The notes beneath the pieces were generated by a model that was not told where the DNA came from, made no database searches, and saw nothing but the letters and a program-made list of their open reading frames with translations. This document shows positions 41,692 through 49,652 of a DNA stretch of 50,042 bases, piece after piece. This DNA comes from an uncultured Eubacteriales bacterium (GTDB lineage: Bacteria; Bacillota; Clostridia; Oscillospirales; CAG-272), in NCBI GenBank assembly GCA_902491535.1, contig CABUHS010000018.1, forward strand, positions 1-50,042, read 5' to 3'. Position numbers and translations under genes: made by a program. The first letter of the stretch is position 1, and every line of letters starts with the position of its first letter.

Positions 41692-44184
41692 TTATTTAAG
41701 TGAATATGCAGACTGCTTACACGATGAATTTTTGTACGGACGGAAAAGCATATATACTGCAAAAGCTATTACTGCAACAGATACGATCACTCCGACAATG
41801 TTTACGGATCCGGCAAACATATTTCCAAGCTGATTGATAACAAGCGCTACAAGATAAGCGAATCCGCACTGATATCCGATAGCAAACCAAGTCCACTTTG
41901 CAGAGTTCATCTCACGCTTTATAGCGCCTATAGCTGCAAAGCACGGTGCGCAAAGAAGGTTAAATACAAGGAATGAATATCCGCTTACTGTTGTAAATGC
42001 AGTTGCGAGATTTCTGTATACCGTTTCTGTACCGCTGTAAAGAATACCCATTGTTCCGACGATATTCTCTTTTGCAATAAGACCTGTAACCGATGCAACA
42101 ACCGCCTGCCATTTTCCCCAGCCCAAAGGCTTGAAGATCCATGCAATAGCACCGCCTATGACTGCAAGAATACTGCTGTCAAGTTCATCTTCAGCAAGCA
42201 TACGGAATCCGTCTTCGGCGAATCCGAAATATGTTGCAAACCAAACAACGATCGTCGAAAGAAGAATTATAGTTCCTGCTTTCTTAATAAACGACCATCC
42301 GCGTTCCCACATGCTGCGGAGAACATTTCCTGCCGTCGGCAGGTGATATGCGGGAAGCTCCATAACAAACGGAGCAGGATCTCCGAAAAACATTTTTGTT
42401 TTTTTAAGCATTATACCCGATATAATTATCGAGAACATTCCTATAAAATACGCGCTTATCGCTATAACAGGAGAACCTCCGAAGATAGCGCCTGCGATCA
42501 TACCGATAAATGGTGTTTTGGCGCCGCAGGGTATAAATGTTGTAGTCATTATAGTCATGCGGCGGTCACGTTCATTCTCGATCGTTCTCGAAGCCATAAT
42601 TCCGGGAATTCCGCATCCTGTACCGATAAGAATCGGTATAAAGGATTTTCCGGAAAGTCCGAACTTACGGAAAATACGGTCCATAACAAATGCAATACGA
42701 GCCATATATCCGCATGCTTCAAGAAATGCAAGCAGAAGGAAGAGGACAAGCATCTGAGGAACAAATCCGAGAACCGCTCCGACACCGGCTACAATTCCGT
42801 CAAGAATAAGTCCTTCAAGCCAATCCGCACAGCCCGCTGCTTCCAAACCGTTGCCGATCAGTACCGGTATTCCGGGAACCCATACTCCGTAATCAGCCGG
42901 ATCAGGCTCTGCGCACTCATATTTTTCATAAACCTCTACCGCAGCCAAAAGATCGCTTACGGTATATGTAACGTCTTTTGTTGAAAGATCTTCCTCATTT
43001 TCTATTGTATAGTCAGCAGTGTCAGACGGAGAAAACGTAGATGCATACTCTTTAAGAGCGTCTATTGCGATTTCAGCGTTAAATTCCTCGCTCTCGGTAT
43101 CAAGAAGATCCGAAAACTCTTCTCCGCCCTCGTTTCCGAGGTCAATAAATGCGTTGATTACATTTGATGCGTCGCCGAATTCTTCAGAGACCTCCTCATA
43201 TTCTCCGCCGCCTATTCCGAAAAGGTGAAAACCATCGCCGAAAAGTCCGTCGTTAGCCCAATCCGTTGCAGCAGATCCGACCGTTACCATTGAAATATAA
43301 TAAACAAGAAACATAACGACGGCAAATATCGGGAGTCCGAGCCAACGGTTTGTTACAACACGGTCTATCTTATCAGAAACAGAGAGTCCGCCGACTTTTT
43401 TCTTTTTGTAGCAGCCTTTCATAAGACCCGCTATGTATATATATCTTTCATTTGTAATGATAGATTCCGAATCATCATCAAGTTCTTTTTCTGCTGCTTC
43501 TATATCCTTTTCGATATGTGAAAGCGTTTCCTGCGAGAGCTTAAGCTCCTCAAGAACCTTTTTATCGCGCTCGAAAATTTTGACGGCATACCAACGCTGT
43601 CTTTCTTCCGGAAGATCATGAAGCGCAGCTTCCTCTATATGAGCGATAACATGCTCCACCGCTCCCGAAAACTTATGCATAGGAACTGTTTTAGTTGATT
43701 GAGCGGCGTCTATTGCAGCTTCTGCAGCCTGTGCAACACCGTCGCCTTTAAGCGCCGATATCTCTACAACACGGCATCCAATCTCGCGTGAAAGCTCAGC
43801 AATATTTATCTTATCGCCGTTCTTCCTTACGATGTCCATCATATTTATCGCTATAACAACCGGAATTCCAAGCTCTGTAAGCTGTGTTGTAAGATACAGA
43901 TTTCTTTCGAGATTAGTTCCGTCGATAATATTAAGAATAACATCAGGACGTTCATTTATAAGATAATTACGCGCTACAACTTCTTCGAGTGTATACGGCG
44001 ACAGAGAATAAATACCGGGAAGGTCGGTAACGGTAACACCGTCATGCTTCTTGAGCTTGCCTTCCTTTTTTTCAACGGTAACACCGGGCCAGTTTCCAAC
44101 GAACTGATTGGAACCCGTCAATGCATTGAACAGTGTTGTTTTACCACAGTTCGGATTACCCGCAAGGGCGATTTTCAAATTCAT
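41692..44184 (-). CDS. feoB: FeoB, ferrous iron transporter with acidic insert
   Basis: This 830-residue FeoB has an N-terminal G domain: GNPNCGKT (9-16), DLPGIYSL (54-61) and NMMD (114-117). A helical spacer and the gate membrane domains follow, with LIGTGCGIPGIMASRT, FIPCGAKTPF and the C-terminal APCFAAIGAIKREM. It moves Fe2+ into the cell. Between the first gate helix and the GLEAAGCADWLEGL segment lies an extra stretch of about 110 residues (about 318-432), rich in Glu and Asp and predicted outside the membrane; many FeoB proteins have only 15-25 residues there. The ATG with AAAGGA seven bases upstream was chosen. An operator-like site lies just upstream. Confidence 0.94.
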   Translation of the reverse strand: MNLKIALAGNPNCGKTTLFNALTGSNQFVGNWPGVTVEKKEGKLKKHDGVTVTDLPGIYSLSPYTLEEVVARNYLINERPDVILNIIDGTNLERNLYLTTQLTELGIPVVIAINMMDIVRKNGDKINIAELSREIGCRVVEISALKGDGVAQAAEAAIDAAQSTKTVPMHKFSGAVEHVIAHIEEAALHDLPEERQRWYAVKIFERDKKVLEELKLSQETLSHIEKDIEAAEKELDDDSESIITNERYIYIAGLMKGCYKKKKVGGLSVSDKIDRVVTNRWLGLPIFAVVMFLVYYISMVTVGSAATDWANDGLFGDGFHLFGIGGGEYEEVSEEFGDASNVINAFIDLGNEGGEEFSDLLDTESEEFNAEIAIDALKEYASTFSPSDTADYTIENEEDLSTKDVTYTVSDLLAAVEVYEKYECAEPDPADYGVWVPGIPVLIGNGLEAAGCADWLEGLILDGIVAGVGAVLGFVPQMLVLFLLLAFLEACGYMARIAFVMDRIFRKFGLSGKSFIPILIGTGCGIPGIMASRTIENERDRRMTIMTTTFIPCGAKTPFIGMIAGAIFGGSPVIAISAYFIGMFSIIISGIMLKKTKMFFGDPAPFVMELPAYHLPTAGNVLRSMWERGWSFIKKAGTIILLSTIVVWFATYFGFAEDGFRMLAEDELDSSILAVIGGAIAWIFKPLGWGKWQAVVASVTGLIAKENIVGTMGILYSGTETVYRNLATAFTTVSGYSFLVFNLLCAPCFAAIGAIKREMNSAKWTWFAIGYQCGFAYLVALVINQLGNMFAGSVNIVGVIVSVAVIAFAVYMLFRPYKNSSCKQSAYSLK

Positions 44185-44205
44185 AATTGATTCCTTTCTT
44201 TCACA

Positions 44206-44221
44206 GTTAGAGATGGCTAAC
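44206..44221. promoter_or_regulatory. GTTAG-N6-CTAAC site A, before feoB
   Basis: GTTAG AGATGG CTAAC lies 22 bases before the feoB start. It is one of four copies of this motif in the feo region and none elsewhere in the window. The half-sites recall DtxR-family operators, though the spacer is longer than in classic DtxR boxes. Confidence 0.6.
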
Positions 44222-44266
44222 CGACTGTTCTGAAAAAATCGGGCTTGCACCCGTTATGAGATATAA

Positions 44267-44480
44267 TTATTCTACCTCTATAATCTCCGCATCTGCTTTA
44301 CGAAGCGACAGCTCGTAGCCTCTGACGGTTATCTCAACGGGATCACCGAGCGGAGCGACCTTAAACCTCAACGCCTTTCGTTAGTCCCATATCCATGATC
44401 CTGCGTTTTACTGCTCCTTCGCCGTGAAGCTTTACGATCTTTGCTGTCTGTCCGATCTTTACCTCTCTGAGCGTTTTCAT
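44267..44480 (-). pseudogene. feoA: feoA with a frameshift
   Basis: A perfect AAGGAGG lies seven bases before ATG 44480. The frame reads MKTLREVKIGQTAKIVKL and on to MGLTKGVEV, then hits TAA at 44361. In another frame the family continues at once with FKVAPLGDPVEITVRGYEL and ends IIEVE at 44267. FeoA proteins have a few more residues at the join, so a small deletion (8 bases would restore a normal length) is likely. The two parts together are a cytoplasmic SH3-like FeoA that normally supports FeoB. Either the gene is dead or the base call is wrong; feoB 83 bases downstream is intact. Confidence 0.85.
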
Positions 44481-44556
44481 GACATATCCTCCTTGATACT
44501 TTATTTAAAGCATTATACCAATGCTCTCATTTATATAATCAGGAAAACCCATACGA

Positions 44557-44766
44557 TCAAATCATGATCTTCTGCGCCATCTCTTTACTTATCGCAACCC
44601 GAGTTTCCTTGACCTTTACAATAACGTTTCCTCCAACGGTCTGTATTACCGATACACTTCCTCCGACAGTAAACCCGAGATTCTCAAGATGTTTTTTTAC
44701 ATCAGGACTTCCGCCGATTTTCATTATTACATTTTCTTCCGCTGTATCAGCATATGTGAGCGGCAT
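44557..44766 (-). CDS. feoA: FeoA-domain protein
   Basis: This 69-residue SH3-like FeoA protein starts MPLTYADTAEENVIMKIGG and includes HLENLGFTVGGSVSV and GNVIVKVKETRVAISKEMAQKI, the usual FeoA core. It probably contacts the FeoB G domain or the membrane part. It is the first gene of the feo group, behind the consensus promoter at 44882-44910 with operator-like sites, and may supply FeoA function in place of the broken copy downstream. AAGGAA lies before the ATG. Confidence 0.9.
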   Translation of the reverse strand: MPLTYADTAEENVIMKIGGSPDVKKHLENLGFTVGGSVSVIQTVGGNVIVKVKETRVAISKEMAQKIMI

Positions 44767-44823
44767 CAATGCGATTCCTTCTTTCTCTATACTTTATATC
44801 ACTGTAAATATAACGTTTTTTAA

Positions 44824-44839
44824 GTTAGTATATGCTAAC
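44824..44839. promoter_or_regulatory. GTTAG-N6-CTAAC site B, in the feo leader
   Basis: GTTAG TATATG CTAAC lies about 37-52 bases downstream of the predicted feo transcription start, where a bound repressor would block elongation. Confidence 0.6.
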
Positions 44840-44853
44840 CCAAAAGTTTTGCA

Positions 44854-44877
44854 TCAGGTTAGCTCTCGCTAACCTGA
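44854..44877. promoter_or_regulatory. GTTAG-N6-CTAAC site C, at the feo transcription start
   Basis: The best copy: arms TCAGGTTAG and CTAACCTGA (nine bases each) around CTCTCG. It overlaps the predicted transcription start and abuts the -10 box, a classic repressor position. Confidence 0.72.
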
Positions 44878-44881
44878 GTAT

Positions 44882-44910
44882 ATTATATTACTTTATTACG
44901 TTTATGTCAA
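44882..44910 (-). promoter_or_regulatory. Consensus promoter of the feo group
   Basis: TTGACA (44905-44910), exactly 17 bases, TATAAT (44882-44887) on the minus strand: a full consensus sigma-A promoter. Such strength without an activator fits a gene group that is held off by a repressor. The gap 44770-45091 holds this promoter and three of the four operator-like sites. Confidence 0.88.
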
Positions 44911-44953
44911 CATCATTTTTACAGAAAAAATAATTTCGGCAATATGCGCATCG

Positions 44954-44969
44954 GTTAGCTCAAACTAAC
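44954..44969. promoter_or_regulatory. GTTAG-N6-CTAAC site D, upstream of the feo promoter
   Basis: GTTAG CTCAAA CTAAC is centred about 85 bases upstream of the predicted start. A distant copy could support looping with sites B and C. Confidence 0.55.
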
Positions 44970-45091
44970 TGTTTTTTTGTTCAATTTTGTCCGAATTTCT
45001 ACATCCGATAAGACAAAAATAAAAGCATCGCAAAACTATTGTTTTTTATATTTCATTTTAATTAAGTGCAAAATAATCTACCAATAAAAAA

Positions 45092-45117
45092 CAAGCGGAA
45101 TAAGCAAATTCCGCTTG
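45092..45117 (-). terminator. Terminator after bioY
   Basis: A perfect 10-bp stem CAAGCGGAAT / ATTCCGCTTG with a 6-base loop. On the minus strand it is followed by six T, and on the plus strand by CTTTTTT, so it should act both ways. It ends the bioY transcript and insulates the feo promoter. Confidence 0.85.
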
Positions 45118-45150
45118 CTTTTTTAGTTTGAAACAACAAGGTTCCGGGGT

Positions 45151-45181
45151 ACCCGCCCGCAAGCTTTGATTGCGGGTGGGT
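45151..45181. repeat. Stable GC-rich hairpin just after bioY
   Basis: ACCCGCCCGCAA pairs over its whole length (one G-U) with TTGCGGGTGGGT across a 7-base loop, 11 bases past the bioY stop. It has no T run, so it is not a classic terminator; it may protect the mRNA 3' end or be a REP-like element. GGTTC flanks it on both sides. Confidence 0.55.
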
Positions 45182-45191
45182 CAGGTTCTTA

Positions 45192-45737
45192 TTATATATC
45201 GGTTTTCAATATATTTCTGAGTCTTGCGGCAAAAAAGTAAGCAAAAGTTACCGATACGGCGTCCTTTACAATAAACGGCGCCGAAACTGCAAGCACACTC
45301 GCAGACAATGATATTCTCGACAGATATGCATACCAAACGCTTCCGAACAAATGGAGAGCAGCAAGTCCTAAAAGTCCCAATGCAATCGCAAAAGTCGCAT
45401 GCTTCCTTTTTATTCCTATACCGCAAAACAGAACAAGAAGTAAAAATCCGGCAATAAATCCACCCGTCTTTCCGAAAAGCACGCCTATCCCGCCCTTAAA
45501 ATTCGAAAATACCGGAACTCCGACAGTTCCGACCGATATATATACTGCAACAGATATCAGAGCTGATTTTGTTCCAAGCAGATATCCGCAAAGTGCGACT
45601 GCGAAAGTCTGAAGCGTTATTGGAACGCCGACCGGAAGCGGTACCGATATCTGAGAACAAACGGCGATCACCGCCGAAAACATAGCTATCATTACAAGTT
45701 TTTTTATTGTTAATCCGTTTTTCATTTTTATTGACAT
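45192..45737 (-). CDS. bioY: BioY, biotin uptake S component
   Basis: This 181-residue membrane protein has about six helices and the BioY motif VPLPVGVPITLQTFAVALCG near 32-51. It binds biotin and works with a shared ECF energy-coupling module (EcfAAT) encoded elsewhere. GGAGG lies nine bases before the ATG. No BirA-type operator was seen in its leader; instead the leader contains a piece resembling tRNA-fMet. It follows the DUF2284 gene on the same strand and may be read through from it. Confidence 0.93.
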   Translation of the reverse strand: MSIKMKNGLTIKKLVMIAMFSAVIAVCSQISVPLPVGVPITLQTFAVALCGYLLGTKSALISVAVYISVGTVGVPVFSNFKGGIGVLFGKTGGFIAGFLLLVLFCGIGIKRKHATFAIALGLLGLAALHLFGSVWYAYLSRISLSASVLAVSAPFIVKDAVSVTFAYFFAARLRNILKTDI

Positions 45738-45766
45738 ATTTTGTATCCTCCGTTATTTGCCGCGCA

Positions 45767-45795
45767 GACGAGCTACCGACTGCTCCATCCCCGCG
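45767..45795 (-). pseudogene. tRNA-fMet-like 5' fragment in the bioY leader
   Basis: Read leftward from 45795 the DNA starts CGCGGGGATGGAGCAGT and continues CGGTAGCTCGTC. Compared with bacterial initiator tRNA this is the acceptor 5' strand plus a complete D arm, with one inserted A and one missing T. A looser match (GGC..ATAAC..AGG) follows into the bioY ribosome site. There is no anticodon stem, T arm or acceptor 3' strand, so it is not a working tRNA. It may be a decayed tRNA, an integration scar or a tRNA-like leader element. Confidence 0.5.
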
Positions 45796-45870
45796 ATATA
45801 TAGTTATCAAACCCGCAGTTCTGCTCCGGTTACCGTTTTCACGGGCTGAACCGGGGTTTAAGACTACCGA

Positions 45871-46422
45871 TTAAAATAATATCATAGAAAAATATGTTAC
45901 TGTATTTACACCGTTATAATAATGTAAGCCTGTTTGACTTGCTAGTTCCACTACATTCATCCCCGTAGCCTCCATAGATAAATGCATCGTTTTCGGAAAA
46001 CGGCACGGTGAATCCGGATAAGTACAATTTTCACAGCGGCTGCATCCCTCTGTGCCTAATATTTCAAAAAGCTCACCGCTGTCCGAAAGCAACTTCGTAA
46101 GCGCACTATCGATTTTCGAGTGCTGCTTACGCCCGTTTTCCATACCGTCTGCATCAAAAGAGTCCTCGAGCTGATGTTTTGTAGTGTAAACAAATGCGTT
46201 TTTGTACTTCAACAGCCTCTGTTTATTTTCCTCCAGACTTCCCGCTCCTGGCGGACACGACCAATATTTTCCGTAGCATCCGCAGGCATTCTGCTCGCAT
46301 GCCTTACGAACGCTTTCGGAAAAAGGAATATGCTGAGGTGCAATCTGCGTAAATTCACAAATCGGATAAGGCAAATCCATCCGACCGTTTTGTACCTTCG
46401 AAATTATCTGCGCAATTCTCAT
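45871..46422 (-). CDS. DUF2284 Cys-rich metal-binding protein
   Basis: This 183-residue protein has two cysteine clusters: ACGCYGKYWSCPPG near 46-59 and GCSRCENCTYPDSPCRFP near 125-142, the DUF2284 pattern. The spacing suggests an Fe-S cluster or zinc. Such proteins often accompany corrinoid methyltransferases, and here the start overlaps the stop of the reductive activator (ATGA), so the two are tightly coupled. Function is unknown; electron supply to the activator or metal care of the methyltransferase are possible. Confidence 0.82.
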   Translation of the reverse strand: MRIAQIISKVQNGRMDLPYPICEFTQIAPQHIPFSESVRKACEQNACGCYGKYWSCPPGAGSLEENKQRLLKYKNAFVYTTKHQLEDSFDADGMENGRKQHSKIDSALTKLLSDSGELFEILGTEGCSRCENCTYPDSPCRFPKTMHLSMEATGMNVVELASQTGLHYYNGVNTVTYFSMILF

Positions 46423-47927
46423 TTTAATTTCTCCTCTGCATCACACGGAAACAGCATATTTTCCATAAAGGCATTTTGAAATACCTCGCTTACGCTTAAT
46501 TCAACTATCCGGCAGTCTACTGCAATTCTTTCTAATTCCGTGCGCTGTTCAGCGTCGCTCAGGCAAAGTACAGCACCATCCAGTGCGGAATTCCCTACCG
46601 CCGTTACTTTATCACCTAAGTCCGGCGGAATCAATCCAATATCCGCTGCATTTTCCGGATTCATATAAACTCCTAATCCGCCGGCTAAATAAATATTTTT
46701 TATATCTTTTACCGATAGTCCGCTCTCGAAGAGCAAAGTTTCAAAACCTGCCCGTATCGCGCTTTTAGCCATTTGAAACTCACGCACATCCTCCGGTGTC
46801 AAAAAAAGAGGCGTACCGTATGCGGTTTCGGCGATCAAAAACGGTTCTTCCATATATCCAGTCTCATCAATTACAGAGATCTGTCGAAGCTGTGCAATTA
46901 AATCAATAAGTCCGCTCCCGCAAATTCCGACAGGCGAACAGTTTCCAACCGTTTTATATCTCAGCTGTCCGTTTTTAATTTTTACTTGGCTAATCGCTCC
47001 CTGTACACCGCCGATCCCGCATGAAATACCCGCTCCTTCAAACGCAGGTCCTGCAGCGGTAGAAACCGCCAGCATATTTTTACCGGGATCCGCACTGCAT
47101 AAGACCATTTCGCCGTTTGTTCCGATGTCCATTAAAATACTCGGCTCCGTATGCTTATACATTTGTGTTTTCAACACTCCGGCAGTGACATCACTTCCGA
47201 TAAAAGCGTCGGCAGACGGTAAAATGTAAACTGTTTCTGCCGGCAGCGACAGTTCCTCTCCTGAAAAACACTTTGCTTCGGTAAATACCGGTGTAAAAGG
47301 ATACTGTCCCATATCTGACGGAGAAATTCCGCAGAACAAATGCAGCATAGTCGGATTTCCCACAACGGTAATCGCTTTTAAAAATGTTGCTCCCACCTGC
47401 CGCAAAAGCGAATTTATAATATCCGAAACGCATTCTAATACCACACTTTGCAGAACTGACAGTTTTCCGTCGTCTGCCACCGCAATACGGCTCATAACAT
47501 CCGCGCCGAAAACGCGTTGCGGATTCAGCCTCGAATCGGTTGCAACAACCGTACTTTCTTTAAGAAAAACAAGCGCCGCCGCAATCGTCGTTGTGCCAAC
47601 GTCCAGAGCCAGCCCGTATTGACTGTTATCGCTGCATACGCTGCCTTCCGAACTTATTTTTATAACGTTTTTTTTACTAAAGCGTTCCGGAAGCGATATA
47701 TCCGCACCCTGTGCCGAACAAACGGCGCGGCAGGAACGTACCATGCCTGTTTCATCGGGTACTGTGCCGTCAAACGAGCCTGATAACAACTTCACACGGC
47801 ATTTCCCGCATGTACCTATGCCGCCGCAATCCATAGCAGGTATATACCCCTGTGATATCAAATAATCGCTCAGCTTAATTCCCGCCGCCTCCGGCGGAAC
47901 TTTGATAATTTTTTCTCTTTGCGCCAT
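46419..47927 (-). CDS. Reductive activator of corrinoid proteins (RACo/RACE type)
   Basis: This 502-residue protein has an N-terminal 2Fe-2S ferredoxin domain with Cys34, Cys40, Cys43 and Cys66. A large ASKHA-fold ATPase follows: ALDVGTTTIAA near 108, MDIGTNGEMV, GPAFEGAGISCG and GICGSGLID. This is the DUF4445 activator layout. Such proteins use ATP and one electron to bring an inactive Co(II) corrinoid back to Co(I). The corrinoid protein and methyltransferase are encoded just upstream. The start with AGAGG before ATG 47927 was chosen. Confidence 0.9.
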   Translation of the reverse strand: MAQREKIIKVPPEAAGIKLSDYLISQGYIPAMDCGGIGTCGKCRVKLLSGSFDGTVPDETGMVRSCRAVCSAQGADISLPERFSKKNVIKISSEGSVCSDNSQYGLALDVGTTTIAAALVFLKESTVVATDSRLNPQRVFGADVMSRIAVADDGKLSVLQSVVLECVSDIINSLLRQVGATFLKAITVVGNPTMLHLFCGISPSDMGQYPFTPVFTEAKCFSGEELSLPAETVYILPSADAFIGSDVTAGVLKTQMYKHTEPSILMDIGTNGEMVLCSADPGKNMLAVSTAAGPAFEGAGISCGIGGVQGAISQVKIKNGQLRYKTVGNCSPVGICGSGLIDLIAQLRQISVIDETGYMEEPFLIAETAYGTPLFLTPEDVREFQMAKSAIRAGFETLLFESGLSVKDIKNIYLAGGLGVYMNPENAADIGLIPPDLGDKVTAVGNSALDGAVLCLSDAEQRTELERIAVDCRIVELSVSEVFQNAFMENMLFPCDAEEKLK

Positions 47928-47983
47928 ACTTGCCTCTAAAAAGACAGCCGCCACAGAATACGGTCGTGCTGCCTTTTTCTAAA

Positions 47984-48982
47984 TCATTTGTCATAATAAT
48001 TCTGTGCGGCACTGAAAAATGCATCCACATTCTCCATCGGCGTTGCGGGAGGAATGTCACAACCTGATGACAGCACAAAATTCGGATAAGCCGAACATTC
48101 ATCCAACAGTTGCCGCACCGCTTTTTGCATAGATTCCGGAGTTCCGTTTTTAAACTGGCTGACAGGAGAAATATTGCCCATAACCGGACGGTCGGAAGGC
48201 ATAACATCCAACATAGCTTTAAGTGAAACTGCATCGCCGAAATGATAAGCGGCAGCTCCGTTATTTGCAATGGATTTTGCCATGATCGGTACGTTCGGTC
48301 CGCAATTGTGATAAATGACCGCAAAATTATCATCCTGCACACTCCCGATCAATTCTTTTACGTACGGGGCAACACACTCCTCCTCCAAATCAGGAGAAAG
48401 AAGCCCTGAAAGCGGTTCTGCCATAACAATACCGTCTAAACCTGCATCCTTATATGCCCTGGCATACGCTTTTAAAAACTCGGTGGTTTTTTTCATCGTT
48501 ATATGAACGAAATCAGGATCGGCAATGCAGTAAACCATAGCCTCCGAAACATCCATAAGTCTGCCGGCAAGAGAAAACGGGCCTATAATTCCCGCAAATA
48601 CAGGACGGTCTTTTATCGCTTTTTTCGCATCGGACGCCGCTTTTACGTACATGCCTGTCCTTCCGTCGCCGACCGACGGCACACTCATCCCTTTGGCCTG
48701 TTCTTCATCGGCGATGAGCGCGCCCACAACGGTAGGAACCTCATTTTCAAGCGCTTTAATCTCACATCCGAATGCCTCTGCCTCAACTGAAAGATCCATC
48801 ATACTTACAGAAGCTGCTGCGTCGTTACACTCGGCAATTTTAATCATACCCTGAGTTTGCAATTCTGCACTATGCGTCAGTTCATAAACACTTACACCGG
48901 TAAGCTGTACGGATGGAAATGATAAAATCGGTATCGGTTTACGGCTTTTTGAAAGATTTCTCATCCAGCTCTTCATATCCAT
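47984..48982 (-). CDS. UroD-type (MtaA/MtbA-like) methyltransferase
   Basis: This 332-residue TIM-barrel protein of the uroporphyrinogen decarboxylase superfamily carries the zinc motif of methyl-transferring members: His225 and Cys227 in HNCG and Cys308 in SSGCDIPPATP. In MtaA and MtbA this zinc activates a thiol acceptor. It begins two bases after the corrinoid gene, so it surely works on that protein. The acceptor (coenzyme M, another thiol or tetrahydrofolate) cannot be read from sequence; coenzyme M is not expected in Clostridia. GGGG lies seven bases before the ATG. Confidence 0.87.
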   Translation of the reverse strand: MDMKSWMRNLSKSRKPIPILSFPSVQLTGVSVYELTHSAELQTQGMIKIAECNDAAASVSMMDLSVEAEAFGCEIKALENEVPTVVGALIADEEQAKGMSVPSVGDGRTGMYVKAASDAKKAIKDRPVFAGIIGPFSLAGRLMDVSEAMVYCIADPDFVHITMKKTTEFLKAYARAYKDAGLDGIVMAEPLSGLLSPDLEEECVAPYVKELIGSVQDDNFAVIYHNCGPNVPIMAKSIANNGAAAYHFGDAVSLKAMLDVMPSDRPVMGNISPVSQFKNGTPESMQKAVRQLLDECSAYPNFVLSSGCDIPPATPMENVDAFFSAAQNYYDK

Positions 48983-48984
48983 TT

Positions 48985-49623
48985 TTATACCCCAACCAAA
49001 AGCTCACAAGCACGCGTTGCCGCGCTTGCCGCATCTTTTGTATACGCGTCTGCACCTATCTCATCAGCGAATTCCTGCGTAATAGGTGCGCCGCCGACCA
49101 TTACCTTGACCTTGTCACGCAAGCCGGCTTCTTCCAAAGCTTCGATGACCTCTCTTTGCCTTAACATAGTTGTAGTAAGGAGCGCCGACAGGCAAACCAA
49201 CTGAGGATTATGCTCACGAACAGCTTCTACAACCTTTTGCGCAGGGACATCGACGCCCAAATCGATACATTCAATGCTCTGACCTTCAAGCATAAGCTTT
49301 ACTAAATTTTTACCGATATCGTGCATATCGCCCTGAACCGTACAAATAACAGCCGTACCGAGTGGCTCGGCTCCTACCCGTGCCAATGCCGGACGCAAAA
49401 CAGTAAGTCCTGCATTCATCGCACGTGCGGCAACCAAGACCTGTGGAACAAACACTTCATTACGCTTGAATTTTCCGCCGATCACATTCATGCCGGCAAT
49501 CATACCTTTATTTAAAATTTCAACAGGATCGCAATTTTTTTCTAATGCCTGTGTCACCAGTTCCGACACATTTTTGGCTTTGCCACGCTGCAGATTTTCT
49601 GAAATTTCCTCATATATATTCAT
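48985..49623 (-). CDS. Corrinoid (B12-binding) methyl-carrier protein
   Basis: This 212-residue protein has the two-domain MtaC/MtbC/MttC fold: a helical cap (about 1-85) and a Rossmann B12 domain. The cobalt-ligand motif is D99-M-H101-DIG104, with SALLTTT near 146-152 and GGAPIT near 177-182 also present. The cobalt carries the methyl group from a donor-specific methyltransferase to the acceptor enzyme. The preferred ATG 49623 has GGGG eight bases upstream. It lies between two UroD-like genes. Confidence 0.93.
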   Translation of the reverse strand: MNIYEEISENLQRGKAKNVSELVTQALEKNCDPVEILNKGMIAGMNVIGGKFKRNEVFVPQVLVAARAMNAGLTVLRPALARVGAEPLGTAVICTVQGDMHDIGKNLVKLMLEGQSIECIDLGVDVPAQKVVEAVREHNPQLVCLSALLTTTMLRQREVIEALEEAGLRDKVKVMVGGAPITQEFADEIGADAYTKDAASAATRACELLVGV

Positions 49624-49652
49624 TATAATATCCCCTTTCTTCACCGTAAATG

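Noticed and set aside
44770..45000. Fur boxes as the iron-control element
   Set aside because: No GATAATGATAATCATTATC-like 19-mer is present; the repeated GTTAG-N6-CTAAC motif is the better candidate.
45738..45870. Known riboswitch or T-box before bioY
   Set aside because: No cobalamin, SAM, THF, TPP or T-box core sequence could be recognised; only the tRNA-like piece is evident.
45738..45870. BirA operator before bioY
   Set aside because: No TTGTAAAC or GTTTACAA-type inverted pair was found in this interval.
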